A DNA stretch of 15,777 nt from an uncultured Thermomicrobiales bacterium (GCA_902806355.1 CADCWI010000107.1:1-15777); one strand, 5' to 3'; positions 1 to 7,896 are shown, numbered from the stretch's first letter. Notes: generated by a model from the sequence alone, not told the origin. Numbers and translations are program-made.

Positions 1-241
1 GGATTTTCGACTCGATCATGGTTCTGCTCCGTGGCACTGAAGAGGTTCAATCAGCAAATACGTCGCACCAGTATAGGGGAAGTCGTATGCACGGGCAATA
101 CTGTACTCACAGTAATACCGCCGAGCCGGCAGAGAGTGCTCGCTTCTAACCGATATCAGGACGCGTCAATCCATGTCATGATCGACCTCGTGCTCACCGC
201 CCTTGAGGCTACATAACGAACCGGGAAGGGCTCGTGCGCCT
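1..241. other. Left-edge stretch without a supported gene
   Basis: This piece lies downstream of the last minus-strand gene. It contains a short inverted repeat, TACTGT-ACTC-ACAGTA, at 99-114, and a 61-codon plus-strand frame beginning with GTG at 31 that resembles no family I know and has no convincing ribosome binding site. I see no strong terminator hairpin for the hydrolase gene ending at 242. Confidence 0.5.
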
Positions 242-1096
242 TCAAGCGGTCGTGAAGAAGTCGCGGAGGTGGCGACAGGTCTCCTCGGGCGCTTCCTCGG
301 CGAGGTAATGCCCGCAGTCGATTCCGGTTCCGGTTACGTCGTCCGCCCAGCCGCGCCAGATCGCGATCGGGTCCCACCATGACAACTCGCCTTGGGTGCT
401 CCAGAGCACGAGCAGCGGGCAGGCAATCCTCCGGCGGCCACGGTCGGCCTCGTCGAGGTCGTTGTCGAAGGTCGCCCCGGCCCGGTAGTCCTCGCACATG
501 GCGTGGATCGTCCCTGGAGCGCGGATGCAGCGCATGTAGTCGTCCAGCGCTTCGGGATCGAAGATGTTCCGCTGCCGGAGGTAGAAGCGATCCGGATCGG
601 ATCCGTACATTCGCTCGGGAAGGTCGTACGGCTGCGCCATGAGGAACCAGCCGGGGTTGGCCAGGCCGTACCGCATGTCGATCCGGCGCCACGTCTCACT
701 CGTCGGTATGATGTCGAGCACGGCGAGCCGTTCGGCGCGTTCGGGATGGTCCAGTGCCAACCGATAGGCGCAGCGTCCACCCCGGTCGTGTCCGGCGACC
801 GCGAACCGCTCGTAACCGAGTTCCCGCATCAGCGCGACCATGTCCCGCGCCATCGCCCGTTTCGAGTACGGCTCATGGTCGTCTGTCGTGGGCGGCTTCG
901 AGCTCTCCCCGTACCCCCGGAGATCGGGCGCGACGACGGTGAACTCGCGGGCGAGGTCTGGCGCGATCCGGTGCCACATGACGTGGGTCTGGGGATGCCC
1001 GTGCAACAGGAGGAGCGGCGGACCGGCGCCACCGATCCGGACCCGCAACGTCGCCTCACCGGTGTCGATCCGCCTCAGGTCGAACCCGTCGAACAT
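242..1096 (-). CDS. Alpha/beta hydrolase, haloacetate/fluoroacetate dehalogenase-like
   Basis: Cytoplasmic alpha/beta-hydrolase of 284 residues. The oxyanion region LLLHGHPQTH (29-38) and APDLRGYGES (56-65) are typical. The nucleophile elbow is GHDRGGR (102-108), with Asp104 rather than Ser, as in haloacetate dehalogenases; Asp128 (VLDIIP) and His263 (CGHYLAEEAP) match the other catalytic positions, and Arg105/Arg108 match the carboxylate-binding arginines. Compared from memory with Rhodopseudomonas palustris fluoroacetate dehalogenase, the halide-pocket Trp is kept (Trp150), but the pocket His is Gly149 and the pocket Tyr is Thr209, so defluorination is doubtful. The ATG at 1096 is preferred over an in-frame GTG at 1162 because AAGGAGGG lies a few bases upstream and the GTG would lie at the edge of a 25-bp hairpin. 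It is the last gene of the minus-strand run. A C-C or ester-bond hydrolase with Asp nucleophile is the alternative. Confidence 0.85.
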   Translation of the reverse strand: MFDGFDLRRIDTGEATLRVRIGGAGPPLLLLHGHPQTHVMWHRIAPDLAREFTVVAPDLRGYGESSKPPTTDDHEPYSKRAMARDMVALMRELGYERFAVAGHDRGGRCAYRLALDHPERAERLAVLDIIPTSETWRRIDMRYGLANPGWFLMAQPYDLPERMYGSDPDRFYLRQRNIFDPEALDDYMRCIRAPGTIHAMCEDYRAGATFDNDLDEADRGRRRIACPLLVLWSTQGELSWWDPIAIWRGWADDVTGTGIDCGHYLAEEAPEETCRHLRDFFTTA

Positions 1097-1107
1097 GACG
1101 CCCTCCT

Positions 1108-1161
1108 TGTATCCGCGAGCACCCCGGATCGCGGTAGCGATCCGGGGTGCTCGCGGATACA
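1108..1161 (-). terminator. Perfect 25-bp hairpin between esterase and hydrolase genes
   Basis: Arms 1108-1132 and 1137-1161 are exact reverse complements around a 4-base loop (GGTA on the plus strand). It begins 32 bases after the stop of the esterase gene and ends right against the Shine-Dalgarno of the hydrolase gene. There is no U tract after the stem, so a classical intrinsic terminator is not proven; it may be a terminator-like, processing or mRNA-stabilising element. The palindrome CACACGTGTG (1160-1169) overlaps its outer edge. Confidence 0.6.
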
Positions 1162-1193
1162 CACGTGTGGCAATGTCGCGATCTCCGGACCTG

Positions 1194-2327
1194 TTACACC
1201 GCCTCGAAGGATGCGGTCAAGCGTGCCGCCGCTTCGTCGACGGCCTCGGCGGCCTTGTCGACCACCGCACCCATGCCGAAGAACTCGTGCGTCACGCCCT
1301 GGTACAGCGTCAGGCTGACGTCGACTCCGGCCTCTTCGAGCCGCTCCGCGAAGGCCGCGCCCTGGCTCTGGAGCGGGTCGATCTCGGCGAGGATCACCGT
1401 CGTTGGCGGCAGATCACTCAGGTCTTCGGCTTCGAGTGGTGATGCTTCCGGGTCTGTCGCATCGCCGGGATCGGGCAGGTAATGGCTGGTGAACCATTCC
1501 AGCATCGCCGCATTTAGTGGCCTGGCATCGGCGAACTGCTCGAGCGACGCGGCGGCTTCGCCCTCCGGCGCGAATGTCGTCACGGGATAGACGAGAAGCT
1601 GGTGCACCGGCATTGGCGCTCCCTCGTCCCGCGCCCGGAGTGAAACGACCGCGGCGAGGTTGCCACCGGCGCTCTCCCCGGCGACTGCGACCTTGGCGGG
1701 ATCACCGCCGATATCTCCGGCATTCTCGAGGAAGTACTGGGTGGCGGCGTAGGCATCATCGACCGGCGCCGGGAACGAATGCTCCGGTGCCTGGCGATAC
1801 GCGATCGAGGCGACGATGCAGCCGGTGGCGTTCGTCAACGCCCGGCAGGAGGCGTCGTACGTGTCGAGATTGGCGATCACGAACCCACCGCCGTGGAAGT
1901 AGACGAGGACCGGAAGGGCATCGCTGCCGGCTTCGAGCGGACGGTAGATGCGGGCGAGGATCTCGCCGTCGGCGCTCGGAATCAGGATGTGCTCGATGGC
2001 ACCGACGGGCTCGAACGCGGGCAGCCCCTTGGCCGCGATCACGGCTTGGAGCGCGTTGGCGAACGATGGCAGGTTCCGACCGATCTCCGGCGTGACGCTC
2101 TCGAGCGGCGGCGCCTCGAATGCGGCGAGCGCATCGAGCACCTCCTGCATCTGGGCATCGGGTGCTGGTCCCCCGGTGACAGGACTACCCGGTGTAACCG
2201 GCGTGCCCGGTGTTGCATCCTGGGCGAGTGCCCCACTGGTCAGGGCCAACGCCCCGGCGGCAGTAGCGCCAAGAAGAATGCGACGTGACAGTGCGAGCGG
2301 ATCGCGTAGCGTGGGGGTGCTGCTCAT
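1194..2327 (-). CDS. Tat-exported alpha/beta hydrolase, HSL-family (family IV) esterase/lipase
   Basis: Predicted exported esterase of 377 residues. The N-terminus carries a twin-arginine signal (LSRRILLG at 13-20, a hydrophobic segment, then ALAQ near 36), followed by a Pro/Thr/Gly linker (39-54). The catalytic domain has the hallmark HGGG oxyanion motif (145-148), GESAG with nucleophile Ser219 (217-221), Asp317 in EIDPL and His347 in THEFF, a complete triad of the hormone-sensitive-lipase family. Substrates of this family are short- to medium-chain acyl esters; the natural one is unknown. Several in-frame starts lie upstream (up to 2441). The ATG at 2327 is chosen because it puts the twin arginines close to the N-terminus and has AAGGAG upstream, although the spacing (about 12 bases) is long. 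It follows the dehydrogenase gene after 133 bases, so it may be in the same transcript or have its own promoter. Secretion suggests it acts on substrate before import. Confidence 0.88.
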   Translation of the reverse strand: MSSTPTLRDPLALSRRILLGATAAGALALTSGALAQDATPGTPVTPGSPVTGGPAPDAQMQEVLDALAAFEAPPLESVTPEIGRNLPSFANALQAVIAAKGLPAFEPVGAIEHILIPSADGEILARIYRPLEAGSDALPVLVYFHGGGFVIANLDTYDASCRALTNATGCIVASIAYRQAPEHSFPAPVDDAYAATQYFLENAGDIGGDPAKVAVAGESAGGNLAAVVSLRARDEGAPMPVHQLLVYPVTTFAPEGEAAASLEQFADARPLNAAMLEWFTSHYLPDPGDATDPEASPLEAEDLSDLPPTTVILAEIDPLQSQGAAFAERLEEAGVDVSLTLYQGVTHEFFGMGAVVDKAAEAVDEAAARLTASFEAV

Positions 2328-2460
2328 GGGTGGAAGGCTCTCCTTGGGTCCAGCCGCCGGTTTCTCCGACATCCTGGACCGGTTCATCAGAGGAGGCGCG
2401 CAAGCGCTATGCCGCCCTTGGTAAGACCTGAAGGGATCCACCGTCTCGGGGCGTATCCAT

Positions 2461-3651
2461 CTACATCGCGGACCTCAGGATGGAAATGAGCTGTGCCCGA
2501 TCAGCCTCCCGTGGATTCGCCTGAACGTTGTCGCTTCGCAGCGCCATATCCGCGATCTCACCCAAGTCGTCCTCGCCGACCTTCCACTGCGCCAGTCCAT
2601 CGACGATGCCGATGTCCCGGCGAAGGCTGTCGATTGCGGATGCCGCGTCATCCGTTCCGTCGAGCAGGAACGCGATCTCGGCGTAGCGTTCCCGATCGGC
2701 TGGCGCGTTATAGGCCGCAACAGGGGCGAGCAGGATCGCGTTCGCCAGTCCATGAGGAACATGATGCCGTGCCCCGAGCGGAATCGCGAGGGCATGACAC
2801 AAGCCCAGACGCGTCGAATTGGCGGCTAGTTCGGAGATCAGGCTCGCCATCAGCATGCCGCGCCGCGCGTCACGGTTCGTTCCATCTGCGACGGCGGCGC
2901 GCAGGTGACATCCAACCAACTCGATCGCCTGCAGCGCCAGGGATTCAGCGATCGGGTGGTTCCAGACACTTCCATATGATTCCACAGCATGGCTCAGCGC
3001 ATCCATGCCGGTCGCGGCGGTGAGGGCAGGCGGCAAGCCATAAGTCAGTTCCGGATCCAAAAGCGCAACTCGCGGCATGATCCGCACCGAGCCGATGCTG
3101 ACCTTGGCCCCGGTTTGGTCGTCCGTGAGGACACTCCACATCGTGACCTCGCTACCAGTACCAGCGGTCGTCGGCACCGCGATCATGGGGAGCGGGTCGT
3201 GGGTGATCCGGTCGCGACCGACATAATCCTGCGGCGATCCCGGGTTGGTCGCCAAGGCGGCGGCTGCCTTGGCGACATCCAGGGCGCTTCCCCCGCCGAT
3301 GCCGATCGTTCCGTCGTGGTCGTTTTCGATGATGCGCGTCCGCACTTCCTCCACCGTGGAAGTCCGTGGATCGGAAGTCACTGCATCATGGACATCGGCG
3401 CTGATCCCGGACTGGGTGAGGAACGCTTCGACACGATCGATGATTCCTGCCGCGCGGACACCACGATCCGTGACGATCAGCGGGTTGTGGATGCCGCACT
3501 TCCCGGCAAGCTCGCTGATCCGGTCAATGGAGCCCTCACCGAAGACGATCTCGGTCGGGAGCTGATACTCGAACGCCCGGGCGGGATCGCGCTGCCGGGC
3601 TCGGACAGCCCACCGCTCATCCTCGGATGTCATGCGCGTCGCTCTCTCCAT
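2461..3651 (-). CDS. Iron-containing (group III) alcohol dehydrogenase
   Basis: Cytoplasmic NAD(P)-dependent dehydrogenase of 396 residues, usual length for the family. The N-terminal dinucleotide domain shows GIGGGSALDVAKA (117-129) and AVPTTAGTGSEVT (158-170). Metal ligands are Asp217 and His221 (MDALSHAVE), His286 (GLCHALA) and His300 (HHVPHGLANA); their spacing (4, 65, 14) closely matches that recalled for lactaldehyde reductase FucO (4, 63, 14). Relatives include lactaldehyde reductase, maleylacetate reductase and hydroxyacid-oxoacid transhydrogenase, and I cannot choose among them. Two starts are possible: 3651, with GAGGG five bases upstream, or 3633, with GGAGAG upstream. They overlap the regulator gene by 35 or 17 bases, so the pair is translationally coupled. 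Context suggests it oxidises or reduces an intermediate released in the pathway encoded upstream. Confidence 0.92.
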   Translation of the reverse strand: MERATRMTSEDERWAVRARQRDPARAFEYQLPTEIVFGEGSIDRISELAGKCGIHNPLIVTDRGVRAAGIIDRVEAFLTQSGISADVHDAVTSDPRTSTVEEVRTRIIENDHDGTIGIGGGSALDVAKAAAALATNPGSPQDYVGRDRITHDPLPMIAVPTTAGTGSEVTMWSVLTDDQTGAKVSIGSVRIMPRVALLDPELTYGLPPALTAATGMDALSHAVESYGSVWNHPIAESLALQAIELVGCHLRAAVADGTNRDARRGMLMASLISELAANSTRLGLCHALAIPLGARHHVPHGLANAILLAPVAAYNAPADRERYAEIAFLLDGTDDAASAIDSLRRDIGIVDGLAQWKVGEDDLGEIADMALRSDNVQANPREADRAQLISILRSAM

Positions 3652-4345
3652 TCATTCCCTCGACCAAAAGCCCGCGATCGTGAGCGAACATGATCATTGC
3701 CTTCTCTCCCCGGTGAAGATGGTGAACGAGTGCCGCGATGGCGGCGGGAATGTCATGCGCTGCGATCGCCGAGCACAACGCATGGTGTTCCTCCGTGATA
3801 CCTTCCATACGCCCTTCGTACCCTACTGTCAGGAAATGCCGTATACGATCGATCTGCTTCTCCATGATCCCGTAGAAGCCGATCATCCGGCTGTTGCCGC
3901 TGAGGGTGACGATCTGCTTGTGGAACGCGCGATCACGGACGATATAGGCTTCGTACTGGTCCCGCACCAGATGCTCGGGGAAGTCATCGAAGTACGTCGC
4001 GAGCCGGTTTCCTGTCGCATCGTCCCAATGCTGATCCAGCCGCTGAATGCCCATCGGCTCCAGCACACGCCGTAACTCGAACAACTCGCGGACATCCCGT
4101 TCTCGGAACTCGGCCACCACCCAGCCGGACATCCCGCCTCGTCCCTGCCGCCGCACCAGCCCCAGTGGTTCCAGCTGACGGATCGCATCCCGGATCGGGG
4201 TCCGGCTGACATTGAGCATGCTCGCAAGCTGCCGGTCAACGAGCGGTGTACCAGGCGCCAACTCGCATTCGACGATCGCGGCTTCGATCGCTTCACGAAC
4301 GCTGCCACTGAGGCCGATATGGGTTATCGGTTTCAGGTTACTCAT
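3617..4345 (-). CDS. GntR-family transcriptional regulator, FCD (FadR-like) subgroup
   Basis: A 242-residue regulator. Residues about 12-76 form the winged helix-turn-helix, with the typical GntR run LASMLNVSRTPIRDAIRQLE (40-59). The rest is an all-helical FCD effector domain with likely metal/ligand residues Asp138 and His142 (DRAFHKQI), His187/His188 (EEHHAL) and His209 or His211. FCD regulators usually repress acid or sugar-acid catabolism genes and release DNA on binding a carboxylate. The start at 4345 (MSNLKPITH) fits the family's short N-terminus, although its ribosome binding site is weak; an in-frame ATG at 4441 would lie inside the hairpin region and is less likely. The gene sits inside the catabolic run, overlaps the dehydrogenase start, and is separated from the upstream aldolase-like gene by a terminator-like hairpin. 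Its likely operator is the palindrome at 10341-10352 upstream of the first gene. Confidence 0.93.
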   Translation of the reverse strand: MSNLKPITHIGLSGSVREAIEAAIVECELAPGTPLVDRQLASMLNVSRTPIRDAIRQLEPLGLVRRQGRGGMSGWVVAEFRERDVRELFELRRVLEPMGIQRLDQHWDDATGNRLATYFDDFPEHLVRDQYEAYIVRDRAFHKQIVTLSGNSRMIGFYGIMEKQIDRIRHFLTVGYEGRMEGITEEHHALCSAIAAHDIPAAIAALVHHLHRGEKAMIMFAHDRGLLVEGMNGESDAHDIRG

Positions 4346-4391
4346 TGATGAAGGACCCTGTGTCGGAGCGAGAGCAGAGTTCCAGAAAATG

Positions 4392-4433
4392 TGCGGGTGG
4401 GTTAGGGGGTGGGAGTATCCCACGTCACCCGCA
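4392..4433 (-). terminator. Nested hairpin with short U tract upstream of gntR
   Basis: Outer arms TGCGGGTG (4392-4399) and CACCCGCA (4426-4433) enclose inner arms GTGGGA (4409-4414) and TCCCAC (4418-4423). Read on the minus strand, the stem is followed after two bases by TTTT, as in an intrinsic terminator, and lies 38 bases after the stop of the RraA-like gene at 4472. It may be partial, since no obvious promoter is seen between it and the regulator start. An operator is an alternative. Confidence 0.55.
4395..4413 (+). other. G-quadruplex motif
   Basis: Four G runs, GGG-T-GGG-TTA-GGGGG-T-GGG, with loops of 1, 3 and 1 bases, satisfy the strict quadruplex pattern. The G-rich strand is the plus strand, which is the template for the surrounding minus-strand genes. 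It coincides with the terminator hairpin. Confidence 0.5.
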
Positions 4434-4471
4434 GAACGCATCGATTCACGAAGCCTGCCACACCCGGAGCA

Positions 4472-5146
4472 TCAGTGACGTTCAGTGGGATCGAGAAGCG
4501 GCCTCAGTTCGAGCAGGTCGAGCGAGAGCTCTCCGTGCTGCAAACGCTCCATCAAGCCCACCTCCCGTGTTTCGCGTTCGTGGGCCAGCGCGATCACACC
4601 GCTGACATGTGACCGGGAGATGGCCACCACGCCGTCCGCATCCCCCACGATGAGATCGCCGGCATGGATCTCGACGCCGCCGCATACGATAGGGTGATTG
4701 ATCAGGCCCCGGATCCGTTTGGTCGTGGCCTTCATCGAGATACCCCGCGCGAACACGGGAAAGCCCCACGTTCCTAAGGCGGCGACGTCCCGCACTCCAC
4801 CGTTGATCACCAGGCCGGCAATCTGCCTCGACGTTGCGGCGACGGTCAGGATCTCACCCCAGTGTCCCGCATCAGTGAAACCGCCGACATCCGCGACGAG
4901 GACATCCCCTGGGCTCGCGTGGGCCACCGCCGCGTGCAGCGTCAGGTTGTCACCCGACTGGCAACGGACGGTGAACGCCGATCCACACACGTTGAGCCCC
5001 GGTGCCATCTGCCGGATGGCCGGATCCAGCGCGCCACGCTGCCCATGGGCTTCGTAGAGGGTCGCCGCCGCCAGCACCCTGGCCGAATCCACATCCTCCC
5101 GCGAGACCCGGTCGAAGGATGCCAGGCACCATTCGCCCGCCATCAT
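4472..5146 (-). CDS. RraA / HMG-CHA aldolase-like protein 1
   Basis: A 224-residue RraA-fold protein, close in length and motifs to class II pyruvate aldolases (4-hydroxy-4-methyl-2-oxoglutarate / 4-carboxy-4-hydroxy-2-oxoadipate aldolase). It shows SPGDVLVADVGG (78-89), GEILTVAA (97-104), INGGVRD (114-120) with the conserved substrate-binding Arg119 and metal-binding Asp120, and CGGVEIHAGDLIVGDADGVV (155-174). Such enzymes cleave branched hydroxy-oxo acids to pyruvate plus an oxo acid and often decarboxylate oxaloacetate. Databases often mislabel the family as demethylmenaquinone methyltransferase or ribonuclease regulator. The start overlaps the preceding reductase stop by four bases (ATGA), with GGAGG just upstream; a second ATG follows immediately at 5143. 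The tight coupling suggests the reductase and this protein act in the same pathway. Exact substrate unknown. Confidence 0.88.
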   Translation of the reverse strand: MMAGEWCLASFDRVSREDVDSARVLAAATLYEAHGQRGALDPAIRQMAPGLNVCGSAFTVRCQSGDNLTLHAAVAHASPGDVLVADVGGFTDAGHWGEILTVAATSRQIAGLVINGGVRDVAALGTWGFPVFARGISMKATTKRIRGLINHPIVCGGVEIHAGDLIVGDADGVVAISRSHVSGVIALAHERETREVGLMERLQHGELSLDLLELRPLLDPTERH

Positions 5147-6039
5147 CCCCCTCCGCCCCGACTTGCGGGTTCGTGTACAGCCTTCATCGGGATGACCGCC
5201 GCGGACATGTCCTTGTCACCGTATCCGGCCGCGATCCCGTTGCGGAAGAGCTGCAACGCCACCGCCGGGGTGAAGAGCGACGCGCCCAGCTCCCGTCCCA
5301 TCTCGGTGACGAGGTCGAGGTCCTTGACCAGGAGCTTGAGCGCGAAGCCGGGTTCGTACTGTTCGTTGAACAGGAAGTCGGGCATGTTGCGCGTCAGCAT
5401 CACACTGCTGCCGGCAGAGGTCTTCAGCACATCGAACATGACGTCGAGGTCGATCCCCGCCCGCTGGGCCATGACGAACGCTTCAAGTACCGCCGCGAGA
5501 TTGGTCCCGACCAGCATTTGGTTGATGAGCTTGATGCTCAGCCCGGCCCCGGAAGGACCGACATGCAGCACCTTTCCGCCGACGGCATCGAAGACCGGCG
5601 CGGCGGCGTCGAACGCCTCACGTTCGCCCCCGACCATCACGGTCAGCGTCCCCGCTTCCGCACCCTCCGGTCCGCCGCTGACCGGCGCATCCAGGAAGCG
5701 AACATCTCGCGCCTCGCAGGCTTGGGCGAGGTGACGGCTTGTCGCCGGATCGATCGTGCTGAAATCGATGAAGATCGTCCCCGCCGACGCGCCACCGAGA
5801 GCGCCCTCGTCGCCGAGGAGGACCGACGAGACGACATCTGGAGTCGAGAGTGACAAGCAGACGACATTGGCATCGGTGGCGGCATCACCAGGTGACGTCG
5901 CCACCGATGCCCCGGCGTCCGCAAGCCCGGCAGTACGAGCCGACGTCCGGTTCCACACCGTCAGCTCATGGCCTGCTCCAAGAATGTTTCGGGCCATATG
6001 CTGGCCCATCGTGCCCAGCCCAAGAAAGGCAACCTTCAC
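5143..6039 (-). CDS. NAD(P)-dependent beta-hydroxyacid dehydrogenase (HIBADH / tartronate-semialdehyde reductase family)
   Basis: A 298-residue cytoplasmic oxidoreductase. The Rossmann motif is GLGTMG (7-12). After the second strand comes WNRT (29-32), and this Asn-Arg pattern usually indicates NADP(H) preference. The substrate-binding signature is DAPVSGGPEGAEAGTL (117-132), the catalytic lysine is Lys170 (SIKLINQ) with Asn173 nearby, and the C-terminal half is the helical substrate domain. Family members interconvert 3-hydroxyisobutyrate, glycerate/tartronate semialdehyde, glyoxylate or succinate semialdehyde with their partners. The start is GTG at 6039 with AGGGGAG a few bases upstream. 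The gene lies 43 bases after the permease stop and overlaps the aldolase-like gene by 4 bases. The short Gly-rich tail (294-298) is a minor oddity. The family call is firm; the substrate is open. Confidence 0.92.
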   Translation of the reverse strand: MKVAFLGLGTMGQHMARNILGAGHELTVWNRTSARTAGLADAGASVATSPGDAATDANVVCLSLSTPDVVSSVLLGDEGALGGASAGTIFIDFSTIDPATSRHLAQACEARDVRFLDAPVSGGPEGAEAGTLTVMVGGEREAFDAAAPVFDAVGGKVLHVGPSGAGLSIKLINQMLVGTNLAAVLEAFVMAQRAGIDLDVMFDVLKTSAGSSVMLTRNMPDFLFNEQYEPGFALKLLVKDLDLVTEMGRELGASLFTPAVALQLFRNGIAAGYGDKDMSAAVIPMKAVHEPASRGGGG

Positions 6040-6082
6040 TCCGGTCTCCCCTTGTGTTCGCTAACCATCATCTGCCATCGCG

Positions 6083-6997
6083 CTATCTGCCCGCAATCCC
6101 GGTCATCGCCACACCCCGGATGAAATACTTCTGACCGACGAAGAAGACGATCAGGACCGGGACCAGAAGGAACATCGCGGCGGCCATGCTGACATTCCAG
6201 GACGCATCGACCGGGCTGATGAACGCACGCAATCCCAGGGCAAGCGTCTTGAGATCCTCGCTCTGGAGATAGATCAGTGGGCCCATGAAATCGTTCCAGT
6301 GCGAGACGAATGAGAAGATGGCGACCGCAATGAGGACCGGGGTCGAGAGGGGAAGCACGATCTGCCGCCAGATTTGCCAGTTGGAGGCTCCATCCAGCCG
6401 CGCCGCTTCGTCGAAATCGCGGGGGATCGTCAGGTAGAACTGCCGTACGAGGAAGATGTTGAAAGCTCCTCCACCGAAAAACGACGGTACGATCAACGGA
6501 AGCAGGGTATCGACCCAGCCAAGCTCGCGAAACAGGATGAACTGTGGCACCAGCAAGACCACTTCGGGCAGCATCATCGTGCTCAGAAGGAGGATGAACA
6601 GGAAACCGCGACCAGGAAAGCGCAACCGGGCGAATCCGAATGCGACAAGGGAGCTGGTCAATACATTGCCGAGCACCGCCAGCCCGGTCACGATCGACGT
6701 ATTCCTCAACCACTGGCCGAGTGGCGCCCGCTCGGCCGCTTCGGCATAGTTGGACCACCGCAGCGGGTCCGGAATCCAGACCGGCGGGTAGGCGAAGACA
6801 TCACCTTGCGTCTTGAGCGACGTGGTAATCAGCCAGAACAGAGGAACCAGGAAGACGACGCTCATCCCGATCAGCACCGCATAGAGCACAGCTCGCCATA
6901 GCCGTCTCATCATGACATGCCTGGTGGAGACGGTAGGATAATCAACCTCTTCCCGGCGCAGTTCGGAGGGCTGGGCCGACGCCACGCGACCAATCAT
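6083..6997 (-). CDS. Carbohydrate ABC transporter permease (MalG-like)
   Basis: Inner-membrane permease of 304 residues with about six membrane segments, including about 35-57, 103-123, 131-152, 164-186, 220-235 and 271-290. The cytoplasmic EAA loop reads EAARLDGASNWQIWRQIVLP (197-216), the contact with the ATPase and typical of the MalG branch. It pairs with the upstream MalF-like permease, whose stop it overlaps by four bases (ATGA); GGAGG lies at the right distance before the ATG at 6997. The frame is open further upstream, but that part is out-of-frame shadow of the other permease. The N-terminal 30 residues before the first membrane helix are longer than in many homologues; ATGs at residues 29 and 30 are less supported. 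Substrate unknown. Confidence 0.95.
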   Translation of the reverse strand: MIGRVASAQPSELRREEVDYPTVSTRHVMMRRLWRAVLYAVLIGMSVVFLVPLFWLITTSLKTQGDVFAYPPVWIPDPLRWSNYAEAAERAPLGQWLRNTSIVTGLAVLGNVLTSSLVAFGFARLRFPGRGFLFILLLSTMMLPEVVLLVPQFILFRELGWVDTLLPLIVPSFFGGGAFNIFLVRQFYLTIPRDFDEAARLDGASNWQIWRQIVLPLSTPVLIAVAIFSFVSHWNDFMGPLIYLQSEDLKTLALGLRAFISPVDASWNVSMAAAMFLLVPVLIVFFVGQKYFIRGVAMTGIAGR

Positions 6998-7896
6998 CGA
7001 GCCGCCTCCCCCTCGTAATAGGTCCAGCGCTGGGAGAACTTCAGCTGAATCAGGGTAAAGACAAGGATGATCGCGAAGATCAGCCAGGCGAACGCCGATG
7101 CGTACCCCATCTGAAACTGTTCGAATGCGAGACGGAACAGATAGAGCACACTGAACAGCGTCGCGTTGTTCGGTCCGCCATCCGTGAGCAGATATGCACT
7201 TGTGAAGATCTGGAAGGATCCGATCACACCCAGGATGAGGTTGAACAGGATCACCGGTGAGAGCATAGGCACGGTGACGGCCCGGAAACGCTGCCACGCG
7301 TTCGCGCCATCGATATGGGCAGCATCGTACAGCGACGCCGGGATTCCCTGGAGACCGGCAAGAAAGATGATCATGGTGTTGCCAACGCCCCAGAGCCCCA
7401 TCAGGATGAACGTCGGCTTTGCAGTATCGGCATCGAAGAGCCACTGCGATTGCGGGAGCCCCAAACCGTCGAGAACGGCGTTGGCAAGCCCAACTTCCGG
7501 ATTCAGGATCCAGAACCACAGGACCGCGTTGGCGACGACGGGCATCACCGCCGGCAGGTAAAAGGCCGTCCGGAAGAACGATTGCCCCTTCACCTGGGCG
7601 TTGAGCAACAAGGCCGCCATCAGCGCCACGGCGAGATTGATCGGAACACTCAGGAAGGTATAGAAGGCGGTATTCTTCAGCGACGTGATGACTAGCCGGT
7701 CGTCCGCCAGTTCCCGGTAGTTTTCAAGCCCGATCCACTCGGGATCGCTGAACAGATCCCAGCTCATGAACGACAGCGCGAGCGAAGCGATCATTGGCCC
7801 GGATACAAAAACGACGAAACCAATCAGCCAAGGCGCAATAAAGAGATAGCCATCGATTGCTTCCCGCCGCCGCATCGCCGCTTGCGTTTTCGCCAT
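6994..7896 (-). CDS. Carbohydrate ABC transporter permease (MalF-like)
   Basis: Inner-membrane permease of 300 residues. Membrane segments are seen at about 17-42, 75-99, 111-132, 162-182, 212-234 and 265-286. The EAA loop reads YDAAHIDGANAWQRFRAVTV (190-209), and the family-typical TDGGPNNAT lies at 238-246. The family forms a heterodimer with a MalG-like partner, encoded next to it. The ATG at 7896 has GGAGG five bases upstream. It follows the binding-protein gene after 110 bases that contain a hairpin, the usual arrangement that lets the binding protein be made in excess. No ATP-binding subunit gene is present in the window, so a shared ATPase encoded elsewhere is expected. Confidence 0.95.
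   Translation of the reverse strand: MAKTQAAMRRREAIDGYLFIAPWLIGFVVFVSGPMIASLALSFMSWDLFSDPEWIGLENYRELADDRLVITSLKNTAFYTFLSVPINLAVALMAALLLNAQVKGQSFFRTAFYLPAVMPVVANAVLWFWILNPEVGLANAVLDGLGLPQSQWLFDADTAKPTFILMGLWGVGNTMIIFLAGLQGIPASLYDAAHIDGANAWQRFRAVTVPMLSPVILFNLILGVIGSFQIFTSAYLLTDGGPNNATLFSVLYLFRLAFEQFQMGYASAFAWLIFAIILVFTLIQLKFSQRWTYYEGEAAR

Noticed and set aside
99..114. TACTGT-ACTC-ACAGTA inverted repeat as an operator
   Set aside because: It is too short, and no promoter or start codon nearby gives it a target.
31..216. 61-codon plus-strand frame
   Set aside because: GTG start without a good ribosome binding site, no family resemblance, and short length.
392..1318. 308-codon plus-strand frame
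   Set aside because: It lies opposite the hydrolase gene, which has a full catalytic motif set; the plus-strand translation has no recognisable domain and reflects GC-rich antisense openness.
4862..5853. Long plus-strand frames over the reductase and RraA-like gene 1
   Set aside because: They are antisense to genes with clear Rossmann and RraA motifs and show low-complexity Arg/Pro-rich translation.
6998..7519. Upstream extension of the MalG-like permease frame
   Set aside because: It is the out-of-frame shadow of the MalF-like permease; the ATGA overlap and ribosome binding site fix the start at 6997.
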